From Spirochaeta cellobiosiphila DSM 17781 (GTDB lineage: Bacteria; Spirochaetota; Spirochaetia; DSM-17781), in the NCBI RefSeq assembly GCF_000426705.1, contig NZ_AUFW01000017.1, forward strand, positions 124,001 through 188,000: 64,000 bases of DNA. Reading direction: 5' to 3'. This document shows, in pieces, positions 34,992-43,614 of this stretch. Made by a program: the position numbers and the translations under genes. Positions within the stretch are counted from its first letter, which is position 1. The number at the start of each line of letters is the position of its first letter. The notes beneath the pieces were generated by a model, which saw nothing but the letters and a program-made list of their open reading frames with translations, made no database searches and was not told the origin of the DNA.

Positions 34992-35894
34992 TTAATATCG
35001 GTGACCATAATATAATTTAACTCCACTGGTAGAAGTAGATAGTTCAATATGATCGTTGAGTCTAGCCAGGTTTGTATAATCTAAATCCCAATTAAAACCC
35101 CAATAATTCTTGGGCCTGTCCACACCTATATTGAGATTGGCTTTTAACATAAACACATAGGTTATTCGATCAGAATAACGGTCAGTATAGATATAGTTTT
35201 GATACTGGACTGCAGGACCGACAAACAATAATCCGCGGACAAAGAAATAGCTTTTGACATAGGAATATGTATAACCGGGTAAAAGACCAAAAGATTGAAA
35301 AGAAGCTTCCGATACATTATCACCAACAACATCTGCGATATCATCCAAGTTATGATAATTATAAGTCATCATACCCAACCAGGCACCACCTGATTCAGAT
35401 AAATTATCAAACTCATTCATGACACCTTTTAAGGAAAGATCTTTCTTACTAAGTTTAAATATAAATTCAGCATTCAAATCATATAACATCATACTAGGAT
35501 ATTTCTCATAATCAGAATCCTCTGAGGAATCTAAGTAAAAACCTTTATTTCGAACAAATCGTCCTGCCAATCCCCAGTTATCACGGTAATAGGACAATCC
35601 AAAGCTAGAGTATTCAGACGCCCCATAAACATCATTATCTTGAACACTGACCAGGGCATAAGAAATAGAACCACTAAATCGACCATAAAGGAGAGAAATT
35701 CCAGGAATTAAAGGGGCATTTGGAACAAAAGCTTGACTGTTATCAGGATCATCAACACTAGCAATATTAAGTTGTTGAATTATGGTAGCTAAATTATATT
35801 GCAATATAAAAGGAGTTTTCTCATCCTCACTAAATAGTGTCAGAGTTAAAAAACTAAATAGAATGAGGGCTAAACATATTCTCTTATTTATCAA
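34992..35894 (-). CDS. Secreted beta-rich, probably outer-membrane protein
   Basis: 300 residues with a Sec signal peptide (KRICLALILFSFLTLTLFS, cut near residue 22). The rest is rich in alternating aromatic and hydrophobic residues (ISYALVSVQ, FGLSYYRDNWGLAGRF, YFFVRGLLFVG) and ends in Tyr, as in beta-barrel outer-membrane proteins. The WGLAGRFVRNKGFYLD segment resembles DUF4421 proteins from memory; unverified. It overlaps the upstream oxidoreductase gene by 11 bases. Confidence 0.65.
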   Translation of the reverse strand: MINKRICLALILFSFLTLTLFSEDEKTPFILQYNLATIIQQLNIASVDDPDNSQAFVPNAPLIPGISLLYGRFSGSISYALVSVQDNDVYGASEYSSFGLSYYRDNWGLAGRFVRNKGFYLDSSEDSDYEKYPSMMLYDLNAEFIFKLSKKDLSLKGVMNEFDNLSESGGAWLGMMTYNYHNLDDIADVVGDNVSEASFQSFGLLPGYTYSYVKSYFFVRGLLFVGPAVQYQNYIYTDRYSDRITYVFMLKANLNIGVDRPKNYWGFNWDLDYTNLARLNDHIELSTSTSGVKLYYGHRY

Positions 35895-36978
35895 ACCAAT
35901 GACCCCAATCTAAGGAAAGAGAACTATTATTATTGTGCCATGACTCCTCTAATGCTAGCTCTGTCCTTCTATCTATATAGGCATTGAACATACCATAATC
36001 TAAGCAACCCTGGCCTTGAACAGCCTCGATTAAGTTTTTAAGACACAAGGCAATACTTAATAAGTCATCATCCAATTCTAAATGTCTTAGAGGATTCTCC
36101 CACTCTAGATTTATAGAACCACCAATACTCATCGCATTGGTAATATCTAAGTTATTTTTCACTACATTATTTCTTTTCATTTTGACATTATGGTTTGTAC
36201 TTAACTGATCAATATAATTAATACTATCATTCATAATCATCCCTTGCATTCCGTAGATCAGGAAGGGATTATCCCTTCTGTTTTGACGCATAGGGGATCC
36301 ATAGGTCAAACTCGAATAATGATAAACACCACTTTGACCCGAGTCATAAGTAATCATACCGTGTTGCCAGTTCTCTGTATTTCGTAGGGGATATCCCTTA
36401 CGCCAAATATGATTCATGACTTCAAAATTTTGTTCATGAGCTGAAACACTGATAGGTTTTCTGTCAAATCCAACTATATTTCTCAGAAGACTCAAGCCAT
36501 GATATCCATGAGCAACCGAAACACTAAAAACTAATTGGGGGATGCCTATTATTCCTTCTGATAGGATTTTCTTAATGAGTTGCATTCTAGGGTAACGAAA
36601 GTATTGTTCAACAACCTCAACATAAATATCTTTTTCCTTCTTAACATTAAGCATAAGCTCCATATCTTCCCTGGTTTCAGCAAGGGGAGTCTCCACCAAC
36701 AGAGAGACACCCATATCCGCTAGTTTTAAGAAAGGTTCCAAATGCTGATCTCTAGAAGTAGTAATAATAGCAATATCAGGTTTTGTTTGATTAACCAGTT
36801 TTTCCAAGTCCGTGAACCAAGGAATATTATATTTTCTCCCAAAATAAGCCACTTTTTCTTCTGTTCTACTCATAACTCCCACTAAGGAACAATAACTTGA
36901 TAGTTGCTCTAGGATGGGTATAAAAATATTTTCAGCCCTTTTTCCAGCTCCAATTAATACAACTTTTAACTGTGACAA
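35884..36978 (-). CDS. Gfo/Idh/MocA-family NAD(P)-dependent oxidoreductase
   Basis: 364 residues. The N-terminal Rossmann fold opens with LKVVLIGAGKRAENIFIPIL, and residues 90-100 hold a VETPLAE motif where typical family members have EKP, so the catalytic Lys is replaced by Thr. The start is TTG 36978 with GGGGTAGGT upstream. The lost Lys suggests a changed reaction or a non-catalytic role. Its partner is the beta-rich secreted protein downstream. Confidence 0.82.
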   Translation of the reverse strand: MSQLKVVLIGAGKRAENIFIPILEQLSSYCSLVGVMSRTEEKVAYFGRKYNIPWFTDLEKLVNQTKPDIAIITTSRDQHLEPFLKLADMGVSLLVETPLAETREDMELMLNVKKEKDIYVEVVEQYFRYPRMQLIKKILSEGIIGIPQLVFSVSVAHGYHGLSLLRNIVGFDRKPISVSAHEQNFEVMNHIWRKGYPLRNTENWQHGMITYDSGQSGVYHYSSLTYGSPMRQNRRDNPFLIYGMQGMIMNDSINYIDQLSTNHNVKMKRNNVVKNNLDITNAMSIGGSINLEWENPLRHLELDDDLLSIALCLKNLIEAVQGQGCLDYGMFNAYIDRRTELALEESWHNNNSSLSLDWGHWFDK

Positions 36979-37329
36979 TACCTACCCCTTAGAATTCTTT
37001 AAAACAGATAAGTAAAGTCTATAATGGTTACATTATTTGTGCTATCTTTTTGCTTCTCATTTCAGATTACAGGAGTAAGAATATCATTCTCAACTTCTAA
37101 AAAGAAAATTTACAAACCATCAAAAATGTACTTTATAAATATAAAAATAGACAAAAATCGGATACAGCCCTAAGGATGATACTACTACCTCAATTAAAAA
37201 CTCCCAAAGTATTGATTCACAATGTTAGAGTCTCCTATCCTGTGGTTGATGAATCAGGGGCAACAAAATGGGTATAGCCATGCTTATCTCTAGAACATAC
37301 CATACACAAGCTAATACAGTAGAATAGCT
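36979..37329. other. Gene-free stretch with a possible gene remnant
   Basis: 351 bases. Most of it is AT rich without clear sites. A frame open from 37101 to the TAG at 37277 reads plausible protein (… MILLPQLKTPKVLIHNVRV … VVDESGATKWV) with an ATG at 37176 and AAGG just before, but is too short to assign. It could be a 33-residue small protein, a decayed gene, or chance. Confidence 0.3.
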
Positions 37330-38100
37330 CTATTTAATAGAAGGATCCCTATTTTTGATTATTTTGTTATTTATATAAATTTCTTTTTGATCAAATAGAC
37401 TATCACCATCTAGATCTTTATAGATGGTGTAGGATCCTTCTTTATCACCCATGACCATTTGTTCGTCAACGATTAGATCTTCATTCTTGTCTTGATTAAT
37501 AATGAGAGGAGATCCTGTTGTATTGTATATGATATTCCGTTCATAAATTCCATTCTCATTATCATCGTAGTATTCATATAATAGTTGGCCTGCAATTCCA
37601 TAAACTTGAACCTTCTCAATATTACCATTGGAGTTTTCATCAATATACACCCATTTGATATTAGGGTTTGTTTTCAAAGTTTGTGTATACTGGTTATTAC
37701 TCATTTGATTTATAAAATTAGCCCTGTCTTTGTTATAATATTTTTTAATCATCATATAGTCACTAATGAAACTGTATAAGGTATATAACGCTAATCCAAG
37801 TAAAATAATAAAACTAATAGTAACTAATATTTTTATACCGCTCTTATCTTGAGACAAAATAGTATCATGGGTATTTGGTATTTTAATTATATTACCAAGT
37901 AATTCACCAATTTGATTTCTATAACTTTCTGGAGCTTCTAATATGGCATAGGTAAAATCAGTTTCTAATACGCCAGGATATCCACTTATTTGTTTTTTTG
38001 TTATATGAAAAGGTATTTCTTCCTGAGTTAAGCACTCTGATATTTCTTCTGCAATTACCTGATTATCTATATCGCAAATTTTAACTATTCGATCTTCCAT
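37330..38100 (-). CDS. Single-pass membrane protein with Ca-binding-like D-x-N/D repeats
   Basis: 256 residues from ATG 38100, chosen because a TATGAT -10 box ends 6 bases upstream. Residues 1-75 look like the small DUF2007-type domain (VKICDIDNQVIAEEISECL). One transmembrane helix follows (about 90-110, VTISFIILLGLALYTLYSF). The C-terminal part carries four acidic loops: DENSNGNIEKV, DDNENGIYERN, DKNEDLIVDEQ and DLDGDSLFDQK, like EF-hand/dockerin calcium loops. The outside part may bind Ca2+ and signal inward. Function unknown. Confidence 0.75.
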   Translation of the reverse strand: MEDRIVKICDIDNQVIAEEISECLTQEEIPFHITKKQISGYPGVLETDFTYAILEAPESYRNQIGELLGNIIKIPNTHDTILSQDKSGIKILVTISFIILLGLALYTLYSFISDYMMIKKYYNKDRANFINQMSNNQYTQTLKTNPNIKWVYIDENSNGNIEKVQVYGIAGQLLYEYYDDNENGIYERNIIYNTTGSPLIINQDKNEDLIVDEQMVMGDKEGSYTIYKDLDGDSLFDQKEIYINNKIIKNRDPSIK

Positions 38101-38106
38101 ATTACG

Positions 38107-38134
38107 ATCATAACAGAGACTAAGCATTTTACAA
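38107..38134 (-). promoter_or_regulatory. Promoter, predicted leaderless
   Basis: Minus strand TTGTAA (38134-38129), 16-base spacer, TATGAT (38112-38107), then 6 bases to ATG 38100; no Shine-Dalgarno. Confidence 0.5.
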
Positions 38135-38218
38135 GATTATCTTAGGTATTTATTTCTGAAATATTTCTTATTTAAAGCAAGGACTTCTAAGTGATTTTAT
38201 TTTCTCAATTGAGACTGA

Positions 38219-38350
38219 TACAATTCCAGCCTGACCTTATCAGAATTCTAGCTTGAGCCAGACACCCAGAGAGCCTGAGGTAGACAGAATTTTAGCCTGA
38301 GCAAGACACCAAACCAGCCTGGATTTGACAGAATTCTAGCCTTAAGAATT
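38219..38350. repeat. Six imperfect 22-bp tandem repeats
   Basis: Units begin at 38219, 38241, 38263, 38285, 38307 and 38329. A shared core is AGCCTGAG, with alternate units starting CAGAATT and CACC, so a 44-bp higher-order period is also seen (CAGAATTCTAGC recurs at 38241 and 38329, with CAGAATTTTAGC at 38285). There are no unique spacers, so this is not a CRISPR. It fills most of the gap between two minus-strand genes. Confidence 0.85.
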
Positions 38351-38382
38351 CCTATGATAACAATTGATAAATTCCAAATTCG

Positions 38383-39180
38383 TCAATTGACAAATTCAGA
38401 CATAGACAATTGTCCTTCTTGCCCACTATCTAAATAATTCAATAGTTCTATAAAGGAAGAACTATGAGAATCAACAAAATCCATATGTTCACCTCCTTCA
38501 ACTTCTATGAGCTGAACCTCTTCATTCATTGAGCTAGCTTTTGAAATATAATCTTTCATTTGCTTAACAGGTATTATGCTATCCTTTTCTCCTATTATTA
38601 TTAATTGCTTATGATTTAAAGGAAGCATTTCTATGGGTGAGACATGTTTATAGCGATCAGGAAAATCTTGAGGTGCACCACCTATAAAAGGTAGAACATA
38701 TTTTCCTTTATATAAATCAAAGATTGATACTAGATCTAATGCAGGAGCCAAACCAATAATACGTATGGGAGAATAGAGTAAACGTTTATCTGTAACACCC
38801 TTTCCCTTTTTACTTAACCAAAAAGCTAGATGCCCACCGGCCGAATGGCCAATGAAGTACAACTGGTTCATTGTAATATTATGATACTCTCTACTTAATT
38901 CACCCAAATAATTAACAGCATCAATAACGTCTTCCAATGTCCCTGGATAACCTCCTCCCTCATAACCAGCTCTTCTATACTCTATATTCCAAACGGTATA
39001 TCCCTGGTTAAGAAGAAATATCGAAATAGCGTCCATTTGATGTCTATCATATTGTAACATCCAAAATCCTCCATGAAAGAGGCAAAGAGTGGCTTTGGGC
39101 TTTCCTTCTGTAAGGTATAAATCACCAACTTGATGAGAATCTGGTCCATATTTTAATGTCTGTATATTCATTATATTCAT
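38383..39180 (-). CDS. Alpha/beta-hydrolase, esterase of the BD-FAE/HSL-like type
   Basis: 265 residues without a signal peptide. Oxyanion motif FHGGFWMLQYD (about 35-45), nucleophile elbow FIGHSAGGHLAFW, Asp in IIGEKDSIIP and His in EGGEHMDFV form a full catalytic set. The N-terminus is short, and the start may be the ATG at 39171. The family includes carboxylesterases and kynurenine formamidase-like enzymes; substrate unknown. Confidence 0.87.
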   Translation of the reverse strand: MNIMNIQTLKYGPDSHQVGDLYLTEGKPKATLCLFHGGFWMLQYDRHQMDAISIFLLNQGYTVWNIEYRRAGYEGGGYPGTLEDVIDAVNYLGELSREYHNITMNQLYFIGHSAGGHLAFWLSKKGKGVTDKRLLYSPIRIIGLAPALDLVSIFDLYKGKYVLPFIGGAPQDFPDRYKHVSPIEMLPLNHKQLIIIGEKDSIIPVKQMKDYISKASSMNEEVQLIEVEGGEHMDFVDSHSSSFIELLNYLDSGQEGQLSMSEFVN

Positions 39181-39264
39181 AGTACTTCACTTAATATCTT
39201 AATTACCATTTAGTTTCTGTTTAAAAACTGTTATATAGTTATTATTGATGAAAAGGAGAATTAT

Positions 39265-39744
39265 ATGAAGAGAATATTGGGATTACTTCTTATTATAGGG
39301 GTAATGATGTCCTGTGCGACAACACAAACAGAAAGTAAGATCACCTATCTAAATGAAGGCTTTTCGATAGATACACTAGAATCAGAGACTACTGCCCAAG
39401 GTCATCAAATTTTAATGATGTTCCTACCTACTGACAAAGGTTTTGCACCAAGTGTAAATATCATGACCCAAGATTATTCAGGCTCCCTTGAAGATTACAA
39501 AAAAATTAGTGAATCACAATTCCAGCAATTGGGAATTGAAGTAATCATTAGTGTTATTGATGAGGGAAAACTAAATATGGAATATATGGGAGTTTTACAG
39601 GGCCAAGATATACATGGATATGCAATAGCTATTAAAAAAGATAATTATATCTATCTCACGACAGGTACTACTCTCAGAAGCCAATGGGAAAAATACAAAG
39701 ATCAACTTATCAAAGTTGTTTTAAGTTTTGAACTAACTGAGTAA
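39265..39744 (+). CDS. Small lipoprotein, PsbP-like/DUF1795-like
   Basis: 159 residues with a lipoprotein signal GLLLIIGVMMSCATT, Cys at residue 17. The mature part is a compact alpha-beta domain of about 140 residues; its pattern (FSIDTLES...APSVNIMTQDYSGSLEDYKKIS...) resembles the PsbP/DUF1795 fold, but I am not sure. AAAAGGAG precedes the ATG. It stands alone; neighbours on both sides are on the other strand. Confidence 0.75.
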   Translation: MKRILGLLLIIGVMMSCATTQTESKITYLNEGFSIDTLESETTAQGHQILMMFLPTDKGFAPSVNIMTQDYSGSLEDYKKISESQFQQLGIEVIISVIDEGKLNMEYMGVLQGQDIHGYAIAIKKDNYIYLTTGTTLRSQWEKYKDQLIKVVLSFELTE

Positions 39745-39757
39745 ATAAATATTTTAT

Positions 39758-39778
39758 GGGGGAATATTAATTCTCCCC
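39758..39778. terminator. Weak hairpin between convergent genes
   Basis: GGGG paired to CCCC around GAATATTAATTCT, 14 bases after the lipoprotein stop and overlapping the end of the minus-strand gene. A 4-5 bp stem without a clear T run; a weak bidirectional terminator at best. Confidence 0.35.
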
Positions 39779-40501
39779 TATTTCATTAATAAAAATTCTA
39801 GCAGATTCAAATAAACCTTCATGACTATTTATTGCCTCAAATTCAAGAAATTTATAGAAAAAAGGTAATGCCTGTTTTTTATTCTTATTGTAAATCAACA
39901 TTCCTAAGTAAAAATAAGCTAAATAATAATTACTATCCCTACCTAATAACTCTGTAAATAAAGACTCAGCCCTGTCTTTATTATCAAGATAGAGCTGACA
40001 AAGGGCACTATAAAAATAGGCTTCCCTTAATGGCTCACAAGAAATAATATTTTGAAAGCTACGATAGGCTTGCTCAAATTGACTATCCATATATTGAATA
40101 TAAGCTCTATAGAAATCTAAAACATTATCCTTCTTTTTACGGACATATCTCTTGAGTAAAGCATGACGTAAACCTTCAACATCCTCATTAGAATACAGAA
40201 TAAAAAGCTGTCCCTTAAATAAATGGAAAGGACGAATAAATCCAGTAATAGGTTTGACAAAAAACTGTATTGATTCATTACTTATGCCTTCATTTGATGA
40301 TGAATATATTTCTGAGAGAATAGATTGATAATAAGAATATCGCTTTATATGAATACTGATAAGAAATAACCAGACTCCAAGAATAGAGACTATAAGATAT
40401 CCCCAAAGCATGCCAAGGAAATAATAGGCAAGAAAGAAACTTATTGTTAGCATAAACAAAGTAAAGGTCAGGTAGATCAACATTCTTTTTTTATTTAACA
40501 T
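39767..40501 (-). CDS. Membrane-anchored TPR-like protein
   Basis: 244 residues. Two transmembrane helices at the N-terminus (about 7-29 and 31-49) are followed by a cytoplasmic helical region with tetratricopeptide-type repeats (YIQYMDSQFEQAYRSFQNII, AYFYSALCQLYLDNKDRAES, YLAYFYLGMLIYNKNK). Probably a protein-protein scaffold at the inner membrane. AGGA precedes the ATG. Partner unknown. Confidence 0.7.
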   Translation of the reverse strand: MLNKKRMLIYLTFTLFMLTISFFLAYYFLGMLWGYLIVSILGVWLFLISIHIKRYSYYQSILSEIYSSSNEGISNESIQFFVKPITGFIRPFHLFKGQLFILYSNEDVEGLRHALLKRYVRKKKDNVLDFYRAYIQYMDSQFEQAYRSFQNIISCEPLREAYFYSALCQLYLDNKDRAESLFTELLGRDSNYYLAYFYLGMLIYNKNKKQALPFFYKFLEFEAINSHEGLFESARIFINEIGEN

Positions 40502-40704
40502 ATTTATCCTGTTCCTATTTCTTATAGCACTCGGCTACAAAAGAATGATGTTCCAACTATAAAGCCTCGTACTGTATGATCCATTCATACTCCCTTCAAT
40601 ACAGAACTGACACAATCTTATATTATATTACATTCGAGGAATTACTGTTACAAATTATATTTTTTAACAAGATCAATTGATTCAATATTACAAAATGTGA
40701 GAAA

Positions 40705-41136
40705 ATGCACAGTATGAGTAAGTTAGTAGTAATTAAGCCTATTAGTATCAAAGGTTATGATATAGACGTAATGGGTATAGTCAGTAATGTACATTATGTG
40801 AGATGGTTCGAAGATATTCGTCAGGTATTTTTAGATGAAAATTATCCTTTTTCTAGGATGATAAATGAAAACATTGCTCCTATTCTGATGAAAACAGAAA
40901 TTGAATACAAAAGACCCCTTACTATACACGACAAGCCTGTAGGTAAAGGAATTGTCACAAAAATGGAAAGAATGAAATGGGAGTTTAAGTTTCAGATTTA
41001 TACAGAATCCCATATTCATTGTATTGGTACACAAGTGGGTGCTTTTTGGGATCTATCAAAGGAAAGACCAACTCCTATCCCTGACAAACTTCGCCAATTA
41101 TACACAGAAGAAATAGAACTTATGACTAATATTTAA
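40705..41136 (+). CDS. Hotdog-fold acyl-CoA thioesterase (4HBT/YbgC-like)
   Basis: 143 residues. The signature GYDIDVMGIVSNVHYVRWFEDIR (shortened here to key parts: Asp, G-I-V-S-N, HYVRWFE) near residues 16-38 marks the 4-hydroxybenzoyl-CoA/YbgC thioesterase family; the Asp is the usual catalytic residue. The real start may be the ATG at 40714. It converges with an 80-residue minus-strand gene, overlapping by 11 bases. Substrate chain length unknown. Confidence 0.85.
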   Translation: MHSMSKLVVIKPISIKGYDIDVMGIVSNVHYVRWFEDIRQVFLDENYPFSRMINENIAPILMKTEIEYKRPLTIHDKPVGKGIVTKMERMKWEFKFQIYTESHIHCIGTQVGAFWDLSKERPTPIPDKLRQLYTEEIELMTNI

Positions 41137-41368
41137 TTTGACTAATCTGTGATAATTCAGAAAAATTTGCCCTAATCCAATTAATGATGTCATCTATATT
41201 ATCCGTTTCCAGACGGCTTTCTGAAATCAAAATGCGTTTTTCATTACCATTTATATAAAACTTATAAACGCTACAGCCTTTAGTCATGTCCCGCAGATAG
41301 ATAACATCTCTACCACTAAAGCCCTTAACAGCTGCTAATATTTCTTCGACTTTTTCTTTAAATGTCAT
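41126..41368 (-). CDS. Small protein of unknown function
   Basis: 80 residues, soluble, no recognised family. AAGGTGG lies about 8 bases before the ATG, which supports translation. It has one Cys and a basic centre (YINGNEKRILISESRLE). It is divergent from the double GNAT gene with which its start region is shared. Confidence 0.6.
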   Translation of the reverse strand: MTFKEKVEEILAAVKGFSGRDVIYLRDMTKGCSVYKFYINGNEKRILISESRLETDNIDDIINWIRANFSELSQISQIKY

Positions 41369-41403
41369 TCTCTTACCACCTTAATATCATCTATTATAGT
41401 TCT

Positions 41404-42249
41404 ATGGATATCATAATTAATGTTGATAACTTAACACCTGAGCACATTAATAATTTTGCTCAACTAATACATATTTGCAATAACCATGATCAAATAGATT
41501 ATAGTTTTGAGCCTGAAGCTAAGCACTTTTTCTTATACTATAAAGAAGACAAACTTATCAGTGCTATCTATCTATTCGCCCCTTTTAGTGAAGAAGCAGA
41601 GGTCTATGGTTTTACCCATCCAGAGTATAGAAATCAAGGCTATTTTAAATCTTTAATTCATTCTGTGAAGAAATATGTCCATAAAATAAAGATATCAACT
41701 ATTTTATTTCCCATTGACTCTCAATTAGACACGTCATTAGGAGTAATACAAAATTGGGGTGCTCAATATGACTTTAGTGAATATGCTATGACCTACAAAG
41801 GTGATATATTAAAAGAAAATGACACTCTAAAACTGATAAAAAGTGAAAAAGAAGAAAAAGCATTCCTCATTACCCTAACTAAAGAGGCTTTCAATATAAC
41901 AGAAGAAGAAGCTCATCAACGATACGATGAGATATTTCAATCAAACCTAAGAGAACATTTCACTATATATAAAAATTCAACAATGATAGGTCAAATCGGA
42001 CTCTATGTAGAATCTACATCCTGTTATATTTATGGATTTGGGATTATAAATAATTACAGATCAAAAGGTCATGGTAAGACAGCACTAAAAAACCTAGTAG
42101 CTTATGCCCAAAATAAATATCCTGATAAAACTATAACTTTGGAAGTAGAGGTAAAGAACAATAATGCCCTTAACCTCTATACAAGTTGTGGTTTTGTTAC
42201 AAACTGTATGTATGAATATTGGCGTATAACACCAAACAAACTTCCCTAA
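41404..42249 (+). CDS. Tandem GNAT-domain acetyltransferase
   Basis: 281 residues from ATG 41404; the longer reading from 41362 would overlap the divergent gene, and TATTAT ends 6 bases before 41404 with no Shine-Dalgarno. Two GNAT domains: the first (about 10-130) has the motif A EYRNQGYFKSL, the second (about 140-275) has NYRSKGHGKTALKNLV plus VKNNNALNLYTSCGF. The second matches the motif better and is probably the catalytic one. Substrate unknown. Confidence 0.82.
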   Translation: MDIIINVDNLTPEHINNFAQLIHICNNHDQIDYSFEPEAKHFFLYYKEDKLISAIYLFAPFSEEAEVYGFTHPEYRNQGYFKSLIHSVKKYVHKIKISTILFPIDSQLDTSLGVIQNWGAQYDFSEYAMTYKGDILKENDTLKLIKSEKEEKAFLITLTKEAFNITEEEAHQRYDEIFQSNLREHFTIYKNSTMIGQIGLYVESTSCYIYGFGIINNYRSKGHGKTALKNLVAYAQNKYPDKTITLEVEVKNNNALNLYTSCGFVTNCMYEYWRITPNKLP

Positions 42250-42626
42250 TCAATACTAGCTATTACTTCAATTTCAACTAAAGCACCTTTAGGTAGGTCT
42301 TTTACAGCAAAAGCAGCTCTAGCAGGATAGGGTTCATCAAAATATTCTGCATAAACTTCGTTCATTCCGGCAAAATCTTGAATATCAGCTAGTAATACTG
42401 TTGCTTTAGCTACATGATTCATAGTTAAACCTTGGGAAGTTAATATTCCTTTTATGTTTTCAAAGGACTGTTTTGTTTGTGTCTTTATATCTGAGCCAAT
42501 AATCTGTCCAGTATTGGGATCTAAAGGTATTTGACCAGAAACAAATACTAAATTTCCTACAGCTGTCGCTTGAGAATAAGGACCTATGGCCTGAGGTGCC
42601 TGATTAGTGCTTATCGATTTTTTCAT
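42246..42626 (-). CDS. ridA: RidA/YjgF-family enamine deaminase
   Basis: 126 residues. Family pattern is clear: QAPQAIGPYSQATAVGNLVF, SGQIPLDPNTGQI, and the Arg-bearing end YPARAAFAVKDLPKGALVE. It hydrolyses reactive enamine/imine intermediates from PLP enzymes. GGGAG precedes the ATG. Confidence 0.94.
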   Translation of the reverse strand: MKKSISTNQAPQAIGPYSQATAVGNLVFVSGQIPLDPNTGQIIGSDIKTQTKQSFENIKGILTSQGLTMNHVAKATVLLADIQDFAGMNEVYAEYFDEPYPARAAFAVKDLPKGALVEIEVIASID

Positions 42627-42717
42627 TCTTTACTCCCGTTTAACAATAATTTAACTTAATTTAACTCATATGGGCTGACAAAACCAAGGAAAATAAAGCA
42701 CAATATATATCAGCGAT

Positions 42718-43398
42718 ATGATTATGTATAAGATTTGTATAATTTCCTTTTTTTTAACATTAAGCTCCCTGTTACCAATATATTCTCTTGATCAGGAAGC
42801 ACTCGAAGTCTGGAACCAAGCCAAACAATGTTACGAAGAATATAGTAACTGGATGCCTGAAGATATTTCTTTAAATATGAATAAATTAGATAAAAATAAA
42901 AATATTAAAGATTCTTATTATATCTCGATTCATAGTTACGTAGACAACGTTGGTGAACGTAAACATGATATTAACAGCAATAGCAAACTATTAGAAATCA
43001 TAGCTAATCAATATTTTAAGAAGAGACCCAAAACAGCTAAGGAAGATAATATCTTTACAGCGACCTTAGAAAATTTTGATTTGATTCTAAGTAAAATTAG
43101 AACAGTTGAAAGTGAAAATGATATACAAAAGTTAATGTATTCTTCTACAGAAGTATCTGGTGAGATTTGGATTAATATGAAAGAAAAACATTTGATTAAA
43201 TTAATCTCTAACTGGACAGGTGAAGGAAATTCTAAAAATAAAAGTTCAACAAGTGCTACCTATGGATGGGATATTAAAAATCAATGGATGCCTTTAGTTG
43301 TAGAACAAACAACAGAAAAGAAAAAGCTTTTATCCAAAAGGAAAGATATCACTAGCATTCACATGATATTTAATAACTATTACAAAACTGAGACTTAG
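42718..43398 (+). CDS. Secreted protein of unknown function
   Basis: 226 residues with a Sec signal peptide (KICIISFFLTLSSLLPIYS, cut near 23). The mature part resembles periplasmic proteins of the outer-membrane lipoprotein-sorting fold (SYYISIHSYVDN..., GEIWINMKEKHLIK) but this is a loose impression. The start could be the ATG at 42724. There is no Shine-Dalgarno. It lies just upstream of the TPP riboswitch and is not part of the thiamin operon. Confidence 0.6.
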   Translation: MIMYKICIISFFLTLSSLLPIYSLDQEALEVWNQAKQCYEEYSNWMPEDISLNMNKLDKNKNIKDSYYISIHSYVDNVGERKHDINSNSKLLEIIANQYFKKRPKTAKEDNIFTATLENFDLILSKIRTVESENDIQKLMYSSTEVSGEIWINMKEKHLIKLISNWTGEGNSKNKSSTSATYGWDIKNQWMPLVVEQTTEKKKLLSKRKDITSIHMIFNNYYKTET

Positions 43399-43441
43399 AA
43401 TCATTTGACAAAAGAGAAGAGCAAAGGTTACAGTTAGCCAA

Positions 43442-43528
43442 CTCATCAGGGGCGTTTGTTCATTAGAACAGGCTGAGAATTGTCCCTTAGAACCTGATCC
43501 AGGTAATACTGGCGCTAGGAAGCATGAG
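43442..43528 (+). ncRNA. TPP riboswitch aptamer (THI box)
   Basis: Has the conserved core GGGGCG, then GGCTGAGA, then GAACCTGATCCAGGTAATAC and TGGCGCTAGGAAGC. P1 closes by CTCAT (43442-43446) with ATGAG (43524-43528). It controls the seven-gene thiamin operon that begins at 43615. Confidence 0.96.
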
Positions 43529-43582
43529 AAGCGATTACAAATAGATATGGAAACATATTCTATTCCTCTTATATTCAAAGAG

Positions 43583-43610
43583 GCGCTCCCTGATGAGAAA
43601 ATAGGGAGGC
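43583..43610 (+). promoter_or_regulatory. Expression platform sequestering the thiM ribosome site
   Basis: CTCCCT (43586-43591) pairs with AGGGAG (43603-43608), extended by GC/GC past a bulged G. This hides the AGGGAGG Shine-Dalgarno of thiM. The overlapping CCCTGATGAG (43588-43597) is the exact complement of aptamer bases 43442-43451, giving an alternative 10-bp pairing that would free the site. Ligand binding would therefore switch translation off. Confidence 0.85.
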
Positions 43611-43614
43611 ATCT

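Noticed and set aside
38219-38350. CRISPR array
   Set aside because: Units are imperfect, directly adjacent and have no unique spacers; no cas genes nearby.
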